From positions 124,001 through 188,000 of the forward strand of contig DAHXKG010000004.1 in the NCBI GenBank assembly GCA_027366525.1: DNA of 64,000 bases. The letters run 5' to 3'. Each line of letters opens with the position of its first letter. Within the stretch, counting starts at the first letter, position 1. Positions 54,792 to 64,000 of the stretch are shown here, one piece after another. Under the pieces are notes generated by a model, which made no database searches, had not been told where the DNA came from, and was given only the letters and a program-made list of their open reading frames with translations. Origin of the DNA: a candidate division FCPU426 bacterium. GTDB taxonomy: Bacteria > Oederibacteriota > Muellerivitia > Muellerivitales > DAHXKG01. The translations under genes were made by a program, and so were the position numbers.

Positions 54792-55665
54792 AAAAAAATC
54801 AAGGCCGGTTCAATCTGCTAGACTTCCGTTTCATTCGCTGGATCAGTTAACGAGAAAGAAAAAAAACTCTCGATTAAAGATTGGGTTAGCATTATCCGGG
54901 GGTGTATGCTATGGCGTGTCGCAAATTGGGGTATTGAAGGTTCTGGAAAAAGCGCATATTGCGATTGATTGTTTAGCGGGAACAAGCGCCGGTGCCATTA
55001 TTGCGGCCGCTTATGCATCGGGGTTAACGTGCGACCAAATTGAGCATCTGGGCATTCAAACCAAGTGGAAGGATTTTTTTTCTTTCCATCCATCGCGCAT
55101 GGGATTGGTTTCTTCAGTAGCCATTGAAGATTATATTCGTAAATATTTAAAAGTTGAAAAATTTAAGGACTTAAAAAAACCGTTAGCGGTCGTGGCGACG
55201 GATATTTGTTCAGGCAATGAGGTTATTTTTACTCATGGTTCATTAGCTAAAGCTGTTCGAGCCTCTTGCTCGATTCCGGGCATTTATGCACCGGTTGATT
55301 ATGCGCATCATCAATTGGTCGATGGCGGCATGAGCGAGAATGTTCCCGTGCGTGCGCTAAAAGCTTTAGGAGCCGATATGATTATTGCCGTGAATGTATT
55401 AGGCAAGCGACCGGTGTTTGAACTCGCGTCTAATGTATTTCAAGTATTAACGCGGGTATGGTATTTTTTTGTTGAACAACAAGAAACTTGGAAAAAAAAC
55501 TCGGATATTCAAATTGAAATGAATTTGAATCACTATGATTTATTTGACTTTTCTGCGGCCAAGGAAATGATTAGCCTGGGGGAATTGGAAACGCAAAAGT
55601 GCATGCATGAAATACAAAAAAAAATTTATCACAAATTTTATTTTCAGCCAGAAATTTATTGGTAA
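54784..55665 (+). CDS. Patatin-like phospholipase
   Basis: A serine acyl hydrolase of the patatin/RssA type with a Ser-Asp dyad. The oxyanion loop is LSGGVCYGVSQIGVL, where Val-Cys-Tyr replaces the common Gly-Ala-Arg; the nucleophile is in GTSAGAI near residue 67; and the catalytic aspartate is in LVDGGMSENVPV near residue 180. The ATG at 54784 lies inside the hydratase stop region; a TTG at 54757 would need a longer overlap. It has a basic amino terminus but no signal peptide, so it is intracellular. Its place at the end of a FadD/beta-oxidation operon suggests release of fatty acids from lipids for that pathway. Confidence 0.9.
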   Translation: MNKKKSRPVQSARLPFHSLDQLTRKKKNSRLKIGLALSGGVCYGVSQIGVLKVLEKAHIAIDCLAGTSAGAIIAAAYASGLTCDQIEHLGIQTKWKDFFSFHPSRMGLVSSVAIEDYIRKYLKVEKFKDLKKPLAVVATDICSGNEVIFTHGSLAKAVRASCSIPGIYAPVDYAHHQLVDGGMSENVPVRALKALGADMIIAVNVLGKRPVFELASNVFQVLTRVWYFFVEQQETWKKNSDIQIEMNLNHYDLFDFSAAKEMISLGELETQKCMHEIQKKIYHKFYFQPEIYW

Positions 55666-56153
55666 TTTGTTTCGTATTTTTTTGAAAAAATAAAAACAAT
55701 CAATTAAATCACTGATCTCGTTTTTTTTATGATGTGGGTTATGTTGTATTTATTTTAAACTAATTTAATGATATAGTTATTGTAGATAAAAAATTCAAAC
55801 GATGAAAATTTTTATCGAACGATTTAAAAAAACTTGAGGTTCATAAAAATCAGCAATATTTTCAAATCGAATGAAAACGATTTCCGTTTGCTAGGGTTGT
55901 TTTTCAAGTTAAGCCATGCAAGGCTAAATTCCAGTTTGAAGATACATGTGAGTGCGGTTTGACGGGAAATTTTTTTTAGAGTGATTGAACGTGAAAGAGA
56001 ATACAACACAATTTTAAATCAGGGCCCTGAAATTGGATTTTCAGTTGGTGAGAATTTTTAAAAACTTACTTAAAAGATAGGGCCCATGAAAAGCGGGTTA
56101 ATGCATAATGATGGCAAGCATCCAAATAGGAATGGAATGGTTATGAAGAACTA
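55666..56153. other. 488-nt AT-rich intergenic region
   Basis: No ORF with coding character or tRNA was found. The 5' part is extremely AT-rich with several A and T runs. A perfect 12-bp palindrome TCAGGGCCCTGA is at 56019-56030, about 125 bases before the next gene, and may be a regulator site. No convincing sigma-70 promoter was identified. Confidence 0.45.
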
Positions 56154-58907
56154 ATGGATACTCAGGATATGAATTTCTTATCTAAAACACGGAAGCTACT
56201 TTATCAATTTTGGATTAGAGGAGTGTCCCAATTCCCGTATCAAAAAATTTTGATGATTTTGGGGTTGAGTTGGCTTGGCATGATTGGAATCGGGCAAGCG
56301 ACACCTCTCCAGCTGCATGTGGATGGAAATGCTTTAGTATCAAGTGCGGGATGTACTGTTCGGCTTAAGGGCGTCGATATTGATAGCATGGAGTGGTATG
56401 ATAATAATGGGGATCCGGGTGAGGGGCCTCCTAATGGATCGGGTGGGACCATTATTGGTTCGGTCCAAGAAGCCGTAACGGCTTGGCATGTGAGTATTAT
56501 TCGTCTACCACTGAATCAAGATTATTGGTTTGGATGCGGCGGAGCGGGTGCGGTAACTTATCAAGACACCGTGGCTAATATTGTCAATTATTGCTCAACG
56601 AATAATGTCTATGTGATTCTCGATTTGCATTGGTCCGGAACCTATGCGGGGCTTGCTACGGCAGGTGCAACCACGTACACCTCACCTTGTTCAGGGGCAG
56701 GATGGGGTACGGCAACTGGCCAACAATTGATGGCGGATGGAAATGCGGTTACTTTTTGGAGTTCCGTGGCGGCCACCTATGCCAACAATCCGGCTGTTTT
56801 TTTTGATTTATATAATGAGCCTGAAGTGATTCCTTGGTCTGTATGGCAAGAGGGTGGGCTCACCGGGGGGACACCGGCATGGACTCCAGGAATGCAAGGC
56901 CTTCTCAATGCCATCCGATCGGCTGGGGCAACCAATATTTGTTTAGCTGGCGGTGTTTCTTGGTGTGCCGATTTACAACAGGTTTGTAATTATCCGTTGA
57001 CCAATGTCGGTGCAGGTATTGTTTTTTCGACTCATTTATATGGGAACAATGATGGCGACTCGGCTGTCAGTTGGAATAATGATATAGGTTCAGCTGCGTC
57101 CTGTGGACCTATTTTTGTAGGAGAGTTTGGTCCGTACTACAATGCCTGTGGTCAGGATAATAGCACCTATGATACAAATATGTTTAACTGGATTAATACA
57201 ACAACAGGCATCGTGGGAGGAACCGCATGGTCGATGACAGATAATTCCTGTCCTAATCTTTTGACGAGTTATAGTAATTTTGCTCCCACGACATATGGAA
57301 TGGCTGTTTCAACGTGGCTTGCAACGCCTTACCCAACGTGCGGTGCTGGATCTCCAGCTCCGACGTCAACATCGACATCAACGATGACTTTTACTCCAAC
57401 GGCTACACCTAGTTTAACCATGACTCCCACGTTTACCCATACCTCGACTCCAACATTTACTTTTACAAGCACACCTACAAATACGTTAACCAACACGCCG
57501 ACTGCCACACCGACGGGTACGTTTACAAATACGACAACGCCAACATCGACTGCCACGCCAACGGATACATTTACGCATACAACAACGCCAACGCCGACGT
57601 TCACGCCGACAAATACATTGACCAATACGGTGACGTCAACACCGACTTATACTCCAATCAATACAGCCACCCATACGCCCACAGGGACTCCAACTAGTAC
57701 TCCCATTTATACACTCACTAACACGCCCACGGCGACGCCAACGGGCACGTTTACGAGTACCGGAACGTCAACGCCCACGGGGACTCCAACTAGTACTCCC
57801 ATCTATACACTCACTAACACGCCCACGGCGACGCCAACGGGCACGTTTACGAATACCGGAACGTCAACGCCCACAGGGACTCCAACTAGTACTCCCATCT
57901 ATACACTCACTAATACGCCGACGGCCACACCAACGGGCACGTTTACGAGCACCGGAACGTCAACGCCCACAGGGACTCCAACCAATACGCCCATCGATAC
58001 ACTCACTAATACGCCGACGGCCACACCAACGGGCACGTTTACGAGCACCGGAACGTCAACGCCCACAGAGACTCCAACCAATACGCCCATCGATACACTC
58101 ACTAACACCCCCACGGCCACGCCAACGGATACATCGACAACTACTCCGATAAACACAATAACACCTACCTTGACAGAGACGCCTACATTGACTCCAACGC
58201 TAACCGCTACGGCGACTGCCGGAGTTGTTTTAAGTCAAACCGTCTTAACGTCAAATCCGGTTATTGGAGGAAGCGAAACCTATACCTTGAATGTGGAAAT
58301 CACCGCGGGCTCAATTCAACAAGTTCAAATTATGGATACGATACCGGCCCAAACGGGTTCTATTCAACTGGCTCAAGATGCTTTGTCAAGTACGGGGACA
58401 ATTCAGGGATCACAAATTCAATGGAACTTTTCAAATTTAAATGCGGGAACGTATCAGATCAGTTTTACAGTTCAGGTGGGTTCTCAAGTAACGCCAGGCA
58501 GCAGTTTAGTTAATAATGCGAGTATTACCTATTCTGGGAACCCGACTGGTTTGTCATCGTCGGTGACTGTGATTGCAATTAACACGACGCCAACGGCCAC
58601 TCCCACCCTTGCAGCTTCCGCGGAGTTCATTTCTGTTTCTTATCCTAATCCCGTGGGGTTGAATCAGAGAGTCCATATTCAAGTGAATATTTCAGAGCCT
58701 TCAATCGTCACATATCGTGTTTTTACAACAGCATTTCGAGAAATTTTTTCTTTTGAAAAAATGATCAATTCAAGTAGCGTGATTGACTGGAACCTGCGTG
58801 ATGAGTCGGGGCAACCCGTTGCCAATGGGTTATACTATATACGTGTGACGGTTCAAAATAGTCAACAAGTGATTCAAAAAATTGAAAAAATTATCGTCAT
58901 AAATTAA
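56154..58907 (+). CDS. Secreted multidomain GH5-like endoglucanase with Thr-Pro linker, DUF11-like and FlgD-like domains
   Basis: A 917-aa exported enzyme. After a long amino terminus and a hydrophobic signal ([16 protein letters not shown]), a GH5 barrel covers about residues 55-395: [33 protein letters not shown], the acid/base in [10 protein letters not shown] near residue 222 and the nucleophile in VGEFGPYY near 324. Residues about 400-685 are a Thr/Pro-rich linker with 32-residue repeats. A DUF11-like Ig domain follows ([25 protein letters not shown]), then a FlgD-like Ig domain ([33 protein letters not shown]) at the very end, a type often linked to cell attachment or sorting. It is probably a cell-surface beta-glucan or cellulose hydrolase. 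Confidence 0.87.
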   Translation: MDTQDMNFLSKTRKLLYQFWIRGVSQFPYQKILMILGLSWLGMIGIGQATPLQLHVDGNALVSSAGCTVRLKGVDIDSMEWYDNNGDPGEGPPNGSGGTIIGSVQEAVTAWHVSIIRLPLNQDYWFGCGGAGAVTYQDTVANIVNYCSTNNVYVILDLHWSGTYAGLATAGATTYTSPCSGAGWGTATGQQLMADGNAVTFWSSVAATYANNPAVFFDLYNEPEVIPWSVWQEGGLTGGTPAWTPGMQGLLNAIRSAGATNICLAGGVSWCADLQQVCNYPLTNVGAGIVFSTHLYGNNDGDSAVSWNNDIGSAASCGPIFVGEFGPYYNACGQDNSTYDTNMFNWINTTTGIVGGTAWSMTDNSCPNLLTSYSNFAPTTYGMAVSTWLATPYPTCGAGSPAPTSTSTSTMTFTPTATPSLTMTPTFTHTSTPTFTFTSTPTNTLTNTPTATPTGTFTNTTTPTSTATPTDTFTHTTTPTPTFTPTNTLTNTVTSTPTYTPINTATHTPTGTPTSTPIYTLTNTPTATPTGTFTSTGTSTPTGTPTSTPIYTLTNTPTATPTGTFTNTGTSTPTGTPTSTPIYTLTNTPTATPTGTFTSTGTSTPTGTPTNTPIDTLTNTPTATPTGTFTSTGTSTPTETPTNTPIDTLTNTPTATPTDTSTTTPINTITPTLTETPTLTPTLTATATAGVVLSQTVLTSNPVIGGSETYTLNVEITAGSIQQVQIMDTIPAQTGSIQLAQDALSSTGTIQGSQIQWNFSNLNAGTYQISFTVQVGSQVTPGSSLVNNASITYSGNPTGLSSSVTVIAINTTPTATPTLAASAEFISVSYPNPVGLNQRVHIQVNISEPSIVTYRVFTTAFREIFSFEKMINSSSVIDWNLRDESGQPVANGLYYIRVTVQNSQQVIQKIEKIIVIN
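57675..58154 (+). repeat. 96-bp minisatellite, about five copies, in the glucanase linker
   Basis: Copies begin at 57675, 57771, 57867, 57963 and 58059, exactly 96 bases apart, each encoding 32 residues of the pattern [18 protein letters not shown] and on. The first four are complete and almost identical; the fifth diverges after about 75 bases. Third-base differences group copies 1-3 (TSTPIYT) against 4-5 (TNTPIDT), a sign of stepwise unit duplication. Confidence 0.95.
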
Positions 58908-58909
58908 TC

Positions 58910-58958
58910 CTTTTTGAAAAATGCTTTAAAAATAAAGTAAAAAGCAATTTCAAAAAAG
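58910..58958. terminator. Inverted repeat after the glucanase gene, possible terminator
   Basis: CTTTTTGAAA at 58910-58919 pairs with TTTCAAAAAAG at 58948-58958, and GCTTT (58923-58927) with AAAGC (58941-58945) inside it. It lies just after the stop codon. There is no clean T run, so it may be a processing or partial termination site rather than a standard terminator. Confidence 0.4.
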
Positions 58959-59087
58959 AAAAGGGTTGAAGCGAATTTTCACGCGAATTCATTGGAATTT
59001 CAGTATACTACCTTTGCTATAGTGTTAACGCAGTGACGGGAATGAACAAACAGAAGGAATAAACATCTTGAAAATAAGGAGTTGTTT

Positions 59088-59360
59088 ATGACAAATGATG
59101 AACTCGTATTGAAAATTACCGAAATTACCGGCATTAAAAAAGGGGAAGTTGAAAAAGTTTTGGAAAATATGATCAATATTGTTGTGGACACGATGAAAAA
59201 GAATGAAAAAGTAAATATTACCGGCTTTGGTGTTTTTAAAATTAAAGAAAAAAAAGAACGAATAGCTCGAAATCCGAAGACCGGCGCGACTGTGCAAGTC
59301 CCCGCAAAACGAGTTCCCAAATTTTTACCATCCAAAAATTTAAAAGGCATTATTAATTAA
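59088..59360 (+). CDS. hup: HU family DNA-binding protein
   Basis: A 90-aa histone-like protein that bends DNA as a dimer. The amino terminus TNDELVLKITEITG forms the helical dimer part, VNITGFGVFKIKEKK is the conserved strand region, and the DNA-binding arm is the RIARNPKTGATVQVPAKRVPKF segment with the intercalating proline (RNPKTG). The ATG at 59088 is six bases after AAGGAG; a TTG at 59082 is inside that signal and unlikely. The basic end KNLKGIIN is typical. Apparently monocistronic. Confidence 0.96.
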   Translation: MTNDELVLKITEITGIKKGEVEKVLENMINIVVDTMKKNEKVNITGFGVFKIKEKKERIARNPKTGATVQVPAKRVPKFLPSKNLKGIIN

Positions 59361-59410
59361 TGCTTTGCAAGTTTTAACTTTGGAATAAAAATTCAATTGA
59401 AGTGTAACGA

Positions 59411-59493
59411 GTCGTCCCCGATAACGTTTTGACGTTGGATCATGGCCGATCGCCTGAAGCTCGGGGCGATCCCAAGGTGTTGCGGGTGACGAC
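59411..59493 (+). ncRNA. Candidate structured RNA (three-way junction) between hup and groES
   Basis: The segment folds into a closed structure. The outer stem pairs GTCGTC (59411-59416) with GACGAC (59488-59493) and continues CCCG/CGGG with one bulged base. Inside are two hairpins: AACGT-TTTG-ACGTT (59423-59436) and GATCGCC/GGCGATC (59448-59471, 10-nt loop). The segment is clearly richer in G+C than its flanks and has no coding frame. It belongs to none of the riboswitch or small RNA families I know. It may be a leader element, a small RNA or a mobile palindromic unit; the strand cannot be fixed because the stems are symmetrical. Confidence 0.45.
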
Positions 59494-59556
59494 GATGATT
59501 TAAAGTTAAACGCTTGCGCCTGCCTTTCATTCTCAATTAAAAAAATGAAAAACCCC

Positions 59557-59585
59557 TTGACGATTAATGAGCTTATTCCTATGAT
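59557..59585 (+). promoter_or_regulatory. Sigma-70 promoter of groES-groEL
   Basis: TTGACG at 59557-59562, a 17-bp spacer and TATGAT at 59580-59585. The predicted start point near 59592 lies just in front of the CIRCE operator. Confidence 0.88.
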
Positions 59586-59597
59586 TATTCAAAAAAA

Positions 59598-59624
59598 TTA
59601 GCACTCTAGGGTCTAGTGTGCTAA
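59598..59624 (+). promoter_or_regulatory. CIRCE operator (HrcA binding site)
   Basis: TTAGCACTC at 59598-59606, a 9-bp spacer, and GTGTGCTAA at 59616-59624. The 5' arm is perfect; the 3' arm differs from the consensus GAGTGCTAA at one base. It lies at the start of the groES transcript, so heat-shock control by HrcA is expected. An hrcA gene is not in the window. Confidence 0.95.
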
Positions 59625-59704
59625 TTTTACAACCAAGTCAATGAAGTGATTGAGTCAGTCAGATTTCAAATTAAATTTATAACTAGCGTAGAGGAGGTAG
59701 TTCA

Positions 59705-59995
59705 ATGAAGATTCGCCCGTTGCATGACCGTATTATTGTTGAGCGGTTAGAAGAAGAGGAAAAAACCAAAAGTGGGATTGTCATTCCGGATACCGCAAAG
59801 GAAAAGCCCCAAAAAGGTAAAGTGATGTCGGTCGGAGATGGTAAAGTGAATGAAAAAGGTGAAAAAATTAAAATGGAAGTAAAATCCGGCGATTTGATTT
59901 TGTTTGAAAAATATGCAGGTAATGAAATCAAAGTCGATGGCAAAGAATTACTTATTATGAAGGAAGAGGATGTTTTGGGCGTAATTGAAAATTAA
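59705..59995 (+). CDS. groES: Co-chaperonin GroES
   Basis: The 96-aa heptameric lid of the GroEL chamber. [18 protein letters not shown] at the start, the mobile loop [18 protein letters not shown], and the final [11 protein letters not shown] are standard. GAGGAGGT precedes the ATG. It is transcribed from the CIRCE-controlled promoter with groEL 49 bases downstream. Confidence 0.98.
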   Translation: MKIRPLHDRIIVERLEEEEKTKSGIVIPDTAKEKPQKGKVMSVGDGKVNEKGEKIKMEVKSGDLILFEKYAGNEIKVDGKELLIMKEEDVLGVIEN

Positions 59996-60032
59996 GGGTA
60001 AAAGTAACAAATTATCTTAAATCAAATATTAA

Positions 60033-61691
<1,659 letters not shown>

Positions 61692-61709
61692 TCTGTGCCA
61701 ATGTCGACC

Positions 61710-61748
61710 AAGCCCTCGCAGAGTTATTCTGCGAGGGCTTTTTATTTT
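61710..61748 (+). terminator. Strong intrinsic terminator after groEL
   Basis: A perfect 13-bp stem AAGCCCTCGCAGA/TCTGCGAGGGCTT with a 5-nt loop, followed by TTTATTTT. It begins 18 bases after the groEL stop. Confidence 0.95.
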
Positions 61749-61770
61749 AGGGCCAATTTTTAAGAATCCA

Positions 61771-61799
61771 TTGACATGATTTGGGATCGTGCTTATGAT
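61771..61799 (+). promoter_or_regulatory. Sigma-70 promoter for the fmdB operon
   Basis: TTGACA at 61771-61776, a 17-bp spacer and TATGAT at 61794-61799. It follows the groEL terminator and lies 72 bases before the fmdB start codon. Confidence 0.85.
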
Positions 61800-61871
61800 G
61801 ATTAGTAATTCAACAAGGTGGTTTGTGGGAGCGCTGAATAGTTTTGGAAGTTTAGGAAGAGGAGATAAGTT

Positions 61872-62162
61872 ATGCCTACCTATGAATATCAATGTGAGAA
61901 ATGTGGTTCATTTGAACAATGGCAATCGATTAAAGATGCTGCATTACAAACATGCCCTACCTGTGGATCGCCAGTGAAACGATTGGTTTCGGCCAATGTT
62001 GGATTTATTTTAAAGGGATCCGGTTTTTATCAAAACGATTATAAAAATAAAAATAACACCAATTTAAAAGAAAAAACTTCAACTCCTGCAGTTCCAACTG
62101 AAACCCATTCGTCGTGTGCATGCGGAACCAATGCCTGTCAGTCAGCACCGAGCAATAATTAA
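61872..62162 (+). CDS. FmdB family zinc-ribbon protein
   Basis: A 96-aa protein of the FmdB/CxxC_CxxC_SSSS family. MPTYEYQCEKCGSFEQWQ gives the first CxxC and CPTCGSPVKRLVS the second, and KGSGFYQNDY is a common continuation. The carboxy tail has an additional Cys cluster (CACGTNAC). Family members are small, of unclear function, and were first seen as regulators of amidase and formamidase genes. GAGGAG lies before the ATG. Confidence 0.88.
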   Translation: MPTYEYQCEKCGSFEQWQSIKDAALQTCPTCGSPVKRLVSANVGFILKGSGFYQNDYKNKNNTNLKEKTSTPAVPTETHSSCACGTNACQSAPSNN

Positions 62163-62191
62163 GGACGTCAAGATTTATAACGGAGTTTCCT

Positions 62192-62365
62192 ATGGCCATG
62201 TTGGGTATTGTTGTAGGTTATATTTTTTTTAATTTAGGATTTTGGAAATCAGATTCAGCCCCGAAACCGCAGGATGTATTTTGGGCCCTGCTGATGATGG
62301 CGGGAACGGTTCTGATGTTCGCTTCTGTTTTGAAGTGGGCAATTCCAAGTTTTTTCCACCCATGA
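62192..62365 (+). CDS. Small membrane protein, 57 aa
   Basis: A short ORF beginning MAMLGIVVGYIFFNLGFWKS and ending VLKWAIPSFFHP. It has two hydrophobic helices separated by the polar segment SDSAPKPQDVF. GGAG lies upstream of the ATG at proper distance, and its stop overlaps the next gene start by four bases (ATGA). That geometry and the operon position support a real gene. No family is recognised; it may form a complex with its overlapping partner. Confidence 0.65.
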   Translation: MAMLGIVVGYIFFNLGFWKSDSAPKPQDVFWALLMMAGTVLMFASVLKWAIPSFFHP

Positions 62366-62748
62366 ATGAATTAATTTCGTCGAATGAAATGCGAGCTATT
62401 GTTTTACTCTTGGCTGGCCTAGTTAGTTTAGCAAGTCTAGGTGCTTCCGCTTACCTATTTCAAAAGCAAACGGATCCCTTTCAAAAAAAGATAGTGGCAT
62501 TTTCTGGATTTTTAGGAATATTGGCCGGACCGCTGGTATGGGTTTTATGGAAAGTTTATAATGCCCTTGAAAACTATTATGGGCTGGATTCACTGAAGGC
62601 CTTAGGCTTCAATCTGATTGTTTTTATAGCAGCTGGTATCATGGGCGCTTTTTGCTTTGTAAAAGTGCCTTTTTGGATGGCTTCCTTAGGAAAAGGCCAT
62701 AATAAAAAACGCATCCTGAAGCATAAAAATAACCAAAAATTTTCTTGA
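62362..62748 (+). CDS. Membrane protein of unknown function, 128 aa
   Basis: A protein with three hydrophobic helices (AIVLLLAGLVSLASLGASAY; IVAFSGFLGILAGPLVWVLW; LIVFIAAGIMGAFCFV) and a strongly basic tail (KKRILKHKNNQKF). An open frame in phase extends back to 62242, but that part overlaps a well-formed small gene in another phase; the ATG at 62362, coupled to that gene's stop, is the better start. No family is recognised. It precedes the DUF58 gene by 72 bases. Confidence 0.7.
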   Translation: MNELISSNEMRAIVLLLAGLVSLASLGASAYLFQKQTDPFQKKIVAFSGFLGILAGPLVWVLWKVYNALENYYGLDSLKALGFNLIVFIAAGIMGAFCFVKVPFWMASLGKGHNKKRILKHKNNQKFS

Positions 62749-62820
62749 TCGTGACTAGTTTTTTCATCCAAAAAATCCTACAATTTTTTAAAAAATTCTA
62801 GAGTACAACTGAATCAATTT

Positions 62821-63711
62821 ATGAAAAATGAACCTTTGGTTTCTGTTCAGCAGTTATTATCTGAAGTCCATCGATTAGAAATTGCTACTCGTGGAACTGT
62901 GGATACACTTTTATTAGGCGCCTACCGGAGTGGATTTAAAGGCAATGGATTGGAATTTCACCAGGTTCGCGAATATACGCCGGAGGATGATTATCGCTCA
63001 ATTGATTGGAATGTTACCGCACGTTTAAATTCACCCTATATTAAAACTTTTGTCGAAGAACGAGAGTTGCATCTGATTTTTGCAGTGGATTTTTCTGCTT
63101 CAATGAATCCCAAAGGCATTCGTTCTTTTAAAAAAGAAACCGTTTTGAAATTTTGTGCAACCTTAGCCTTGACGGCTATTCAACAGCAAGATCAAGTGGG
63201 ACTATTGATATTTACGGATCAAGTCGAACGGTTTCTTCCTCCGAATCGTGGTAAAGCGGCGGCCTTCCGCCTATTAAAAGAATTGTTAACCTTTCAACCA
63301 AAAGGACTTCGTACTCGGTATGAGCCTGCTTTAAATTATCTCGCTCGTGGGCTGAAACGGCGAAGTGTGCTTTTCTGGTTGTCGGATTTTACCGAACCCA
63401 TCCCGATGAACTTAGCAAGCATGCTGGGTAAAAGGCATGATGTCATTGCCATTAGTATTCATGATCCCTTAGAAGAAATCACAACCCTTCCCAGTCGTAT
63501 TACCGTTCAAGATCCGGAAACCGGACGCGTGGGCTATATTTCCAAAAGTAATTTAAGGTTGTTACGTGAAGCCATTGCAACACGAGAATTACAATTAAAG
63601 CAGTTAACGCAAAAAGGCATCGATCGAATGGATTTAATCGCGGGCGAAAATTTAGATCCCATCGTTAGACGATTTTTTCAAAACCGCATCGAAAAAAGGG
63701 ATCGACGATAA
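62821..63711 (+). CDS. DUF58 domain protein
   Basis: A 296-aa protein of the DUF58 family, found in MoxR-BatA type operons. The characteristic stretch is REYTPEDDYRSIDWNVTARL, followed by a VWA-like fold with the metal-site motif FAVDFSASMNPKG and the later LFWLSDF. No membrane helix is present. The family is tied to envelope stress, aerotolerance or assembly of large complexes with a MoxR ATPase; no moxR gene is in the window immediately upstream. Its stop shares one base with the batA-like gene start (TAATG). Confidence 0.92.
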   Translation: MKNEPLVSVQQLLSEVHRLEIATRGTVDTLLLGAYRSGFKGNGLEFHQVREYTPEDDYRSIDWNVTARLNSPYIKTFVEERELHLIFAVDFSASMNPKGIRSFKKETVLKFCATLALTAIQQQDQVGLLIFTDQVERFLPPNRGKAAAFRLLKELLTFQPKGLRTRYEPALNYLARGLKRRSVLFWLSDFTEPIPMNLASMLGKRHDVIAISIHDPLEEITTLPSRITVQDPETGRVGYISKSNLRLLREAIATRELQLKQLTQKGIDRMDLIAGENLDPIVRRFFQNRIEKRDRR

Positions 63712-64000
63712 TGATTTCACACATCCATTTTCAACATCCGCTGTGGCTGCAGGCTCTTTGGACCCTTCCGGCGATCGCTTTGTTGATTTATGGAAGTCGA
63801 CGCTTTAAAAGATCAACCTACCTGTTAGGGAATACGCAACTGGTTCAAAATACGCCAGGCATTCTGAAGGTGAATTGGATTCCGTGGATTTTTCGGATGC
63901 TGATTCTTGCTTTGTGTTTCGTGGCGGCCGCAGGGCCAGAATGGGGGACCAAAAAAGTTCAACAAAAAAAACAGGTTGCCGATTTATTTATTGCGCTGGA
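63711..64000 (+). CDS. BatA/BatB-like VWA membrane protein (3'-truncated by window edge)
   Basis: The amino-terminal 96 residues are visible. HFQHPLWLQALWTLPAIALL and WIPWIFRMLILALCFVAAAG are two membrane helices in the typical Bat arrangement, and the frame leaves the window in FIALD, the beginning of the VWA metal site. It belongs with the DUF58 gene to the Bat operon. Completeness and the remaining Bat genes cannot be judged here. Confidence 0.85.
   Translation, partial: MISHIHFQHPLWLQALWTLPAIALLIYGSRRFKRSTYLLGNTQLVQNTPGILKVNWIPWIFRMLILALCFVAAAGPEWGTKKVQQKKQVADLFIAL

Noticed and set aside
55824-56009. 61-codon minus-strand ORF in the 55.7-56.1 kb gap
   Set aside because: Composition is that of random AT-rich DNA (Leu, Phe, Lys, Ser), with no Shine-Dalgarno or motif.
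57329-58156. Long minus-strand ORFs rich in Val and Gly across the glucanase linker
   Set aside because: They are the mirror image of the Thr-Pro repeats on the plus strand and have no initiation signals. The repeats are also not a CRISPR array: there are no unique spacers and the units encode protein.
62242-62361. Extended amino terminus of the 128-aa membrane protein
   Set aside because: This region codes for the 57-aa membrane protein in another phase with its own Shine-Dalgarno; the residues of the extension show no membrane or domain pattern.

Overview
The window is a 64 kb piece of a low-G+C (about 40%) bacterial chromosome. It is densely packed, with many ATGA and TAATG stop/start overlaps and frequent TTG and GTG starts. 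The envelope is that of a diderm: lipoproteins with clear lipoboxes, a TPR protein ending in an outer-membrane beta-barrel, an LpoA-like periplasmic protein and a Rieske protein. Long Thr-Pro linkers of TPTATPT type next to a FlgD-like carboxy-terminal domain are common in several uncultured diderm candidate phyla. I therefore infer an uncultured diderm of that kind, with low confidence in any named phylum. I recognised no tRNA, rRNA, insertion sequence, prophage, CRISPR array, restriction system or toxin-antitoxin pair.

Layout. (1) 1-20.5 kb: an exopolysaccharide or O-antigen type locus. It holds UDP-sugar dehydrogenase (cut by the window edge), RmlD, GT2, GT9 and GT4 transferases, a polyprenyl-phosphate sugar phosphotransferase, an epimerase, a sugar-1-phosphate nucleotidyltransferase, a hexose phosphomutase, a secreted arabinofuranosidase-like hydrolase and three galactofuranosyltransferase-like GT2 genes, two of them a recent tandem duplication. 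A Rieske protein and a zinc-ribbon membrane protein sit inside it. (2) 20.5-29.4 kb: a BshC-like protein, dUTPase, a cytoplasmic GH5 enzyme, an LpoA-like lipoprotein with an unusual inserted domain, then hisS-aspS. (3) 29.4-37.4 kb: a LysM lipoprotein, phoH-ybeY-corC-PHP-era, a TPR/beta-barrel protein, an RmuC-like protein and a DUF1499 protein. (4) 37.4-46 kb: the pyrimidine operon pyrR-pyrB-pyrC-carA-carB followed by cobO, controlled by a well-formed PyrR attenuator. (5) 46-49.7 kb, minus strand: queE-queC and rqcH, separated by a G+C-rich unexplained island. (6) 49.8-55.7 kb: a fatty-acid operon (acyl-CoA ligase, thiolase, hydroxyacyl-CoA dehydrogenase, enoyl-CoA hydratase, patatin). (7) 56-58.9 kb: a large secreted GH5 glucanase with minisatellite linkers. 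(8) 59-62 kb: HU, a candidate structured RNA, CIRCE-controlled groES-groEL, then fmdB. (9) 62-64 kb: two small overlapping membrane genes and the start of a DUF58/Bat (aerotolerance-type) operon.

The most interesting signals are these. The pyr leader has a PyrR-binding hairpin that covers the Shine-Dalgarno of a 32-codon leader ORF; that ORF runs through the attenuator and stops on the pyrR start codon. There are two hairpin-dense islands without convincing coding (47.45-47.76 kb and 59.41-59.49 kb). The duplicated galactofuranosyltransferase pair differs mainly in one short segment. The LpoA-like protein carries a TolB/CsgG-like domain that is itself split by four decapeptide repeats. All function calls are from sequence motifs read by eye; no database search was run.
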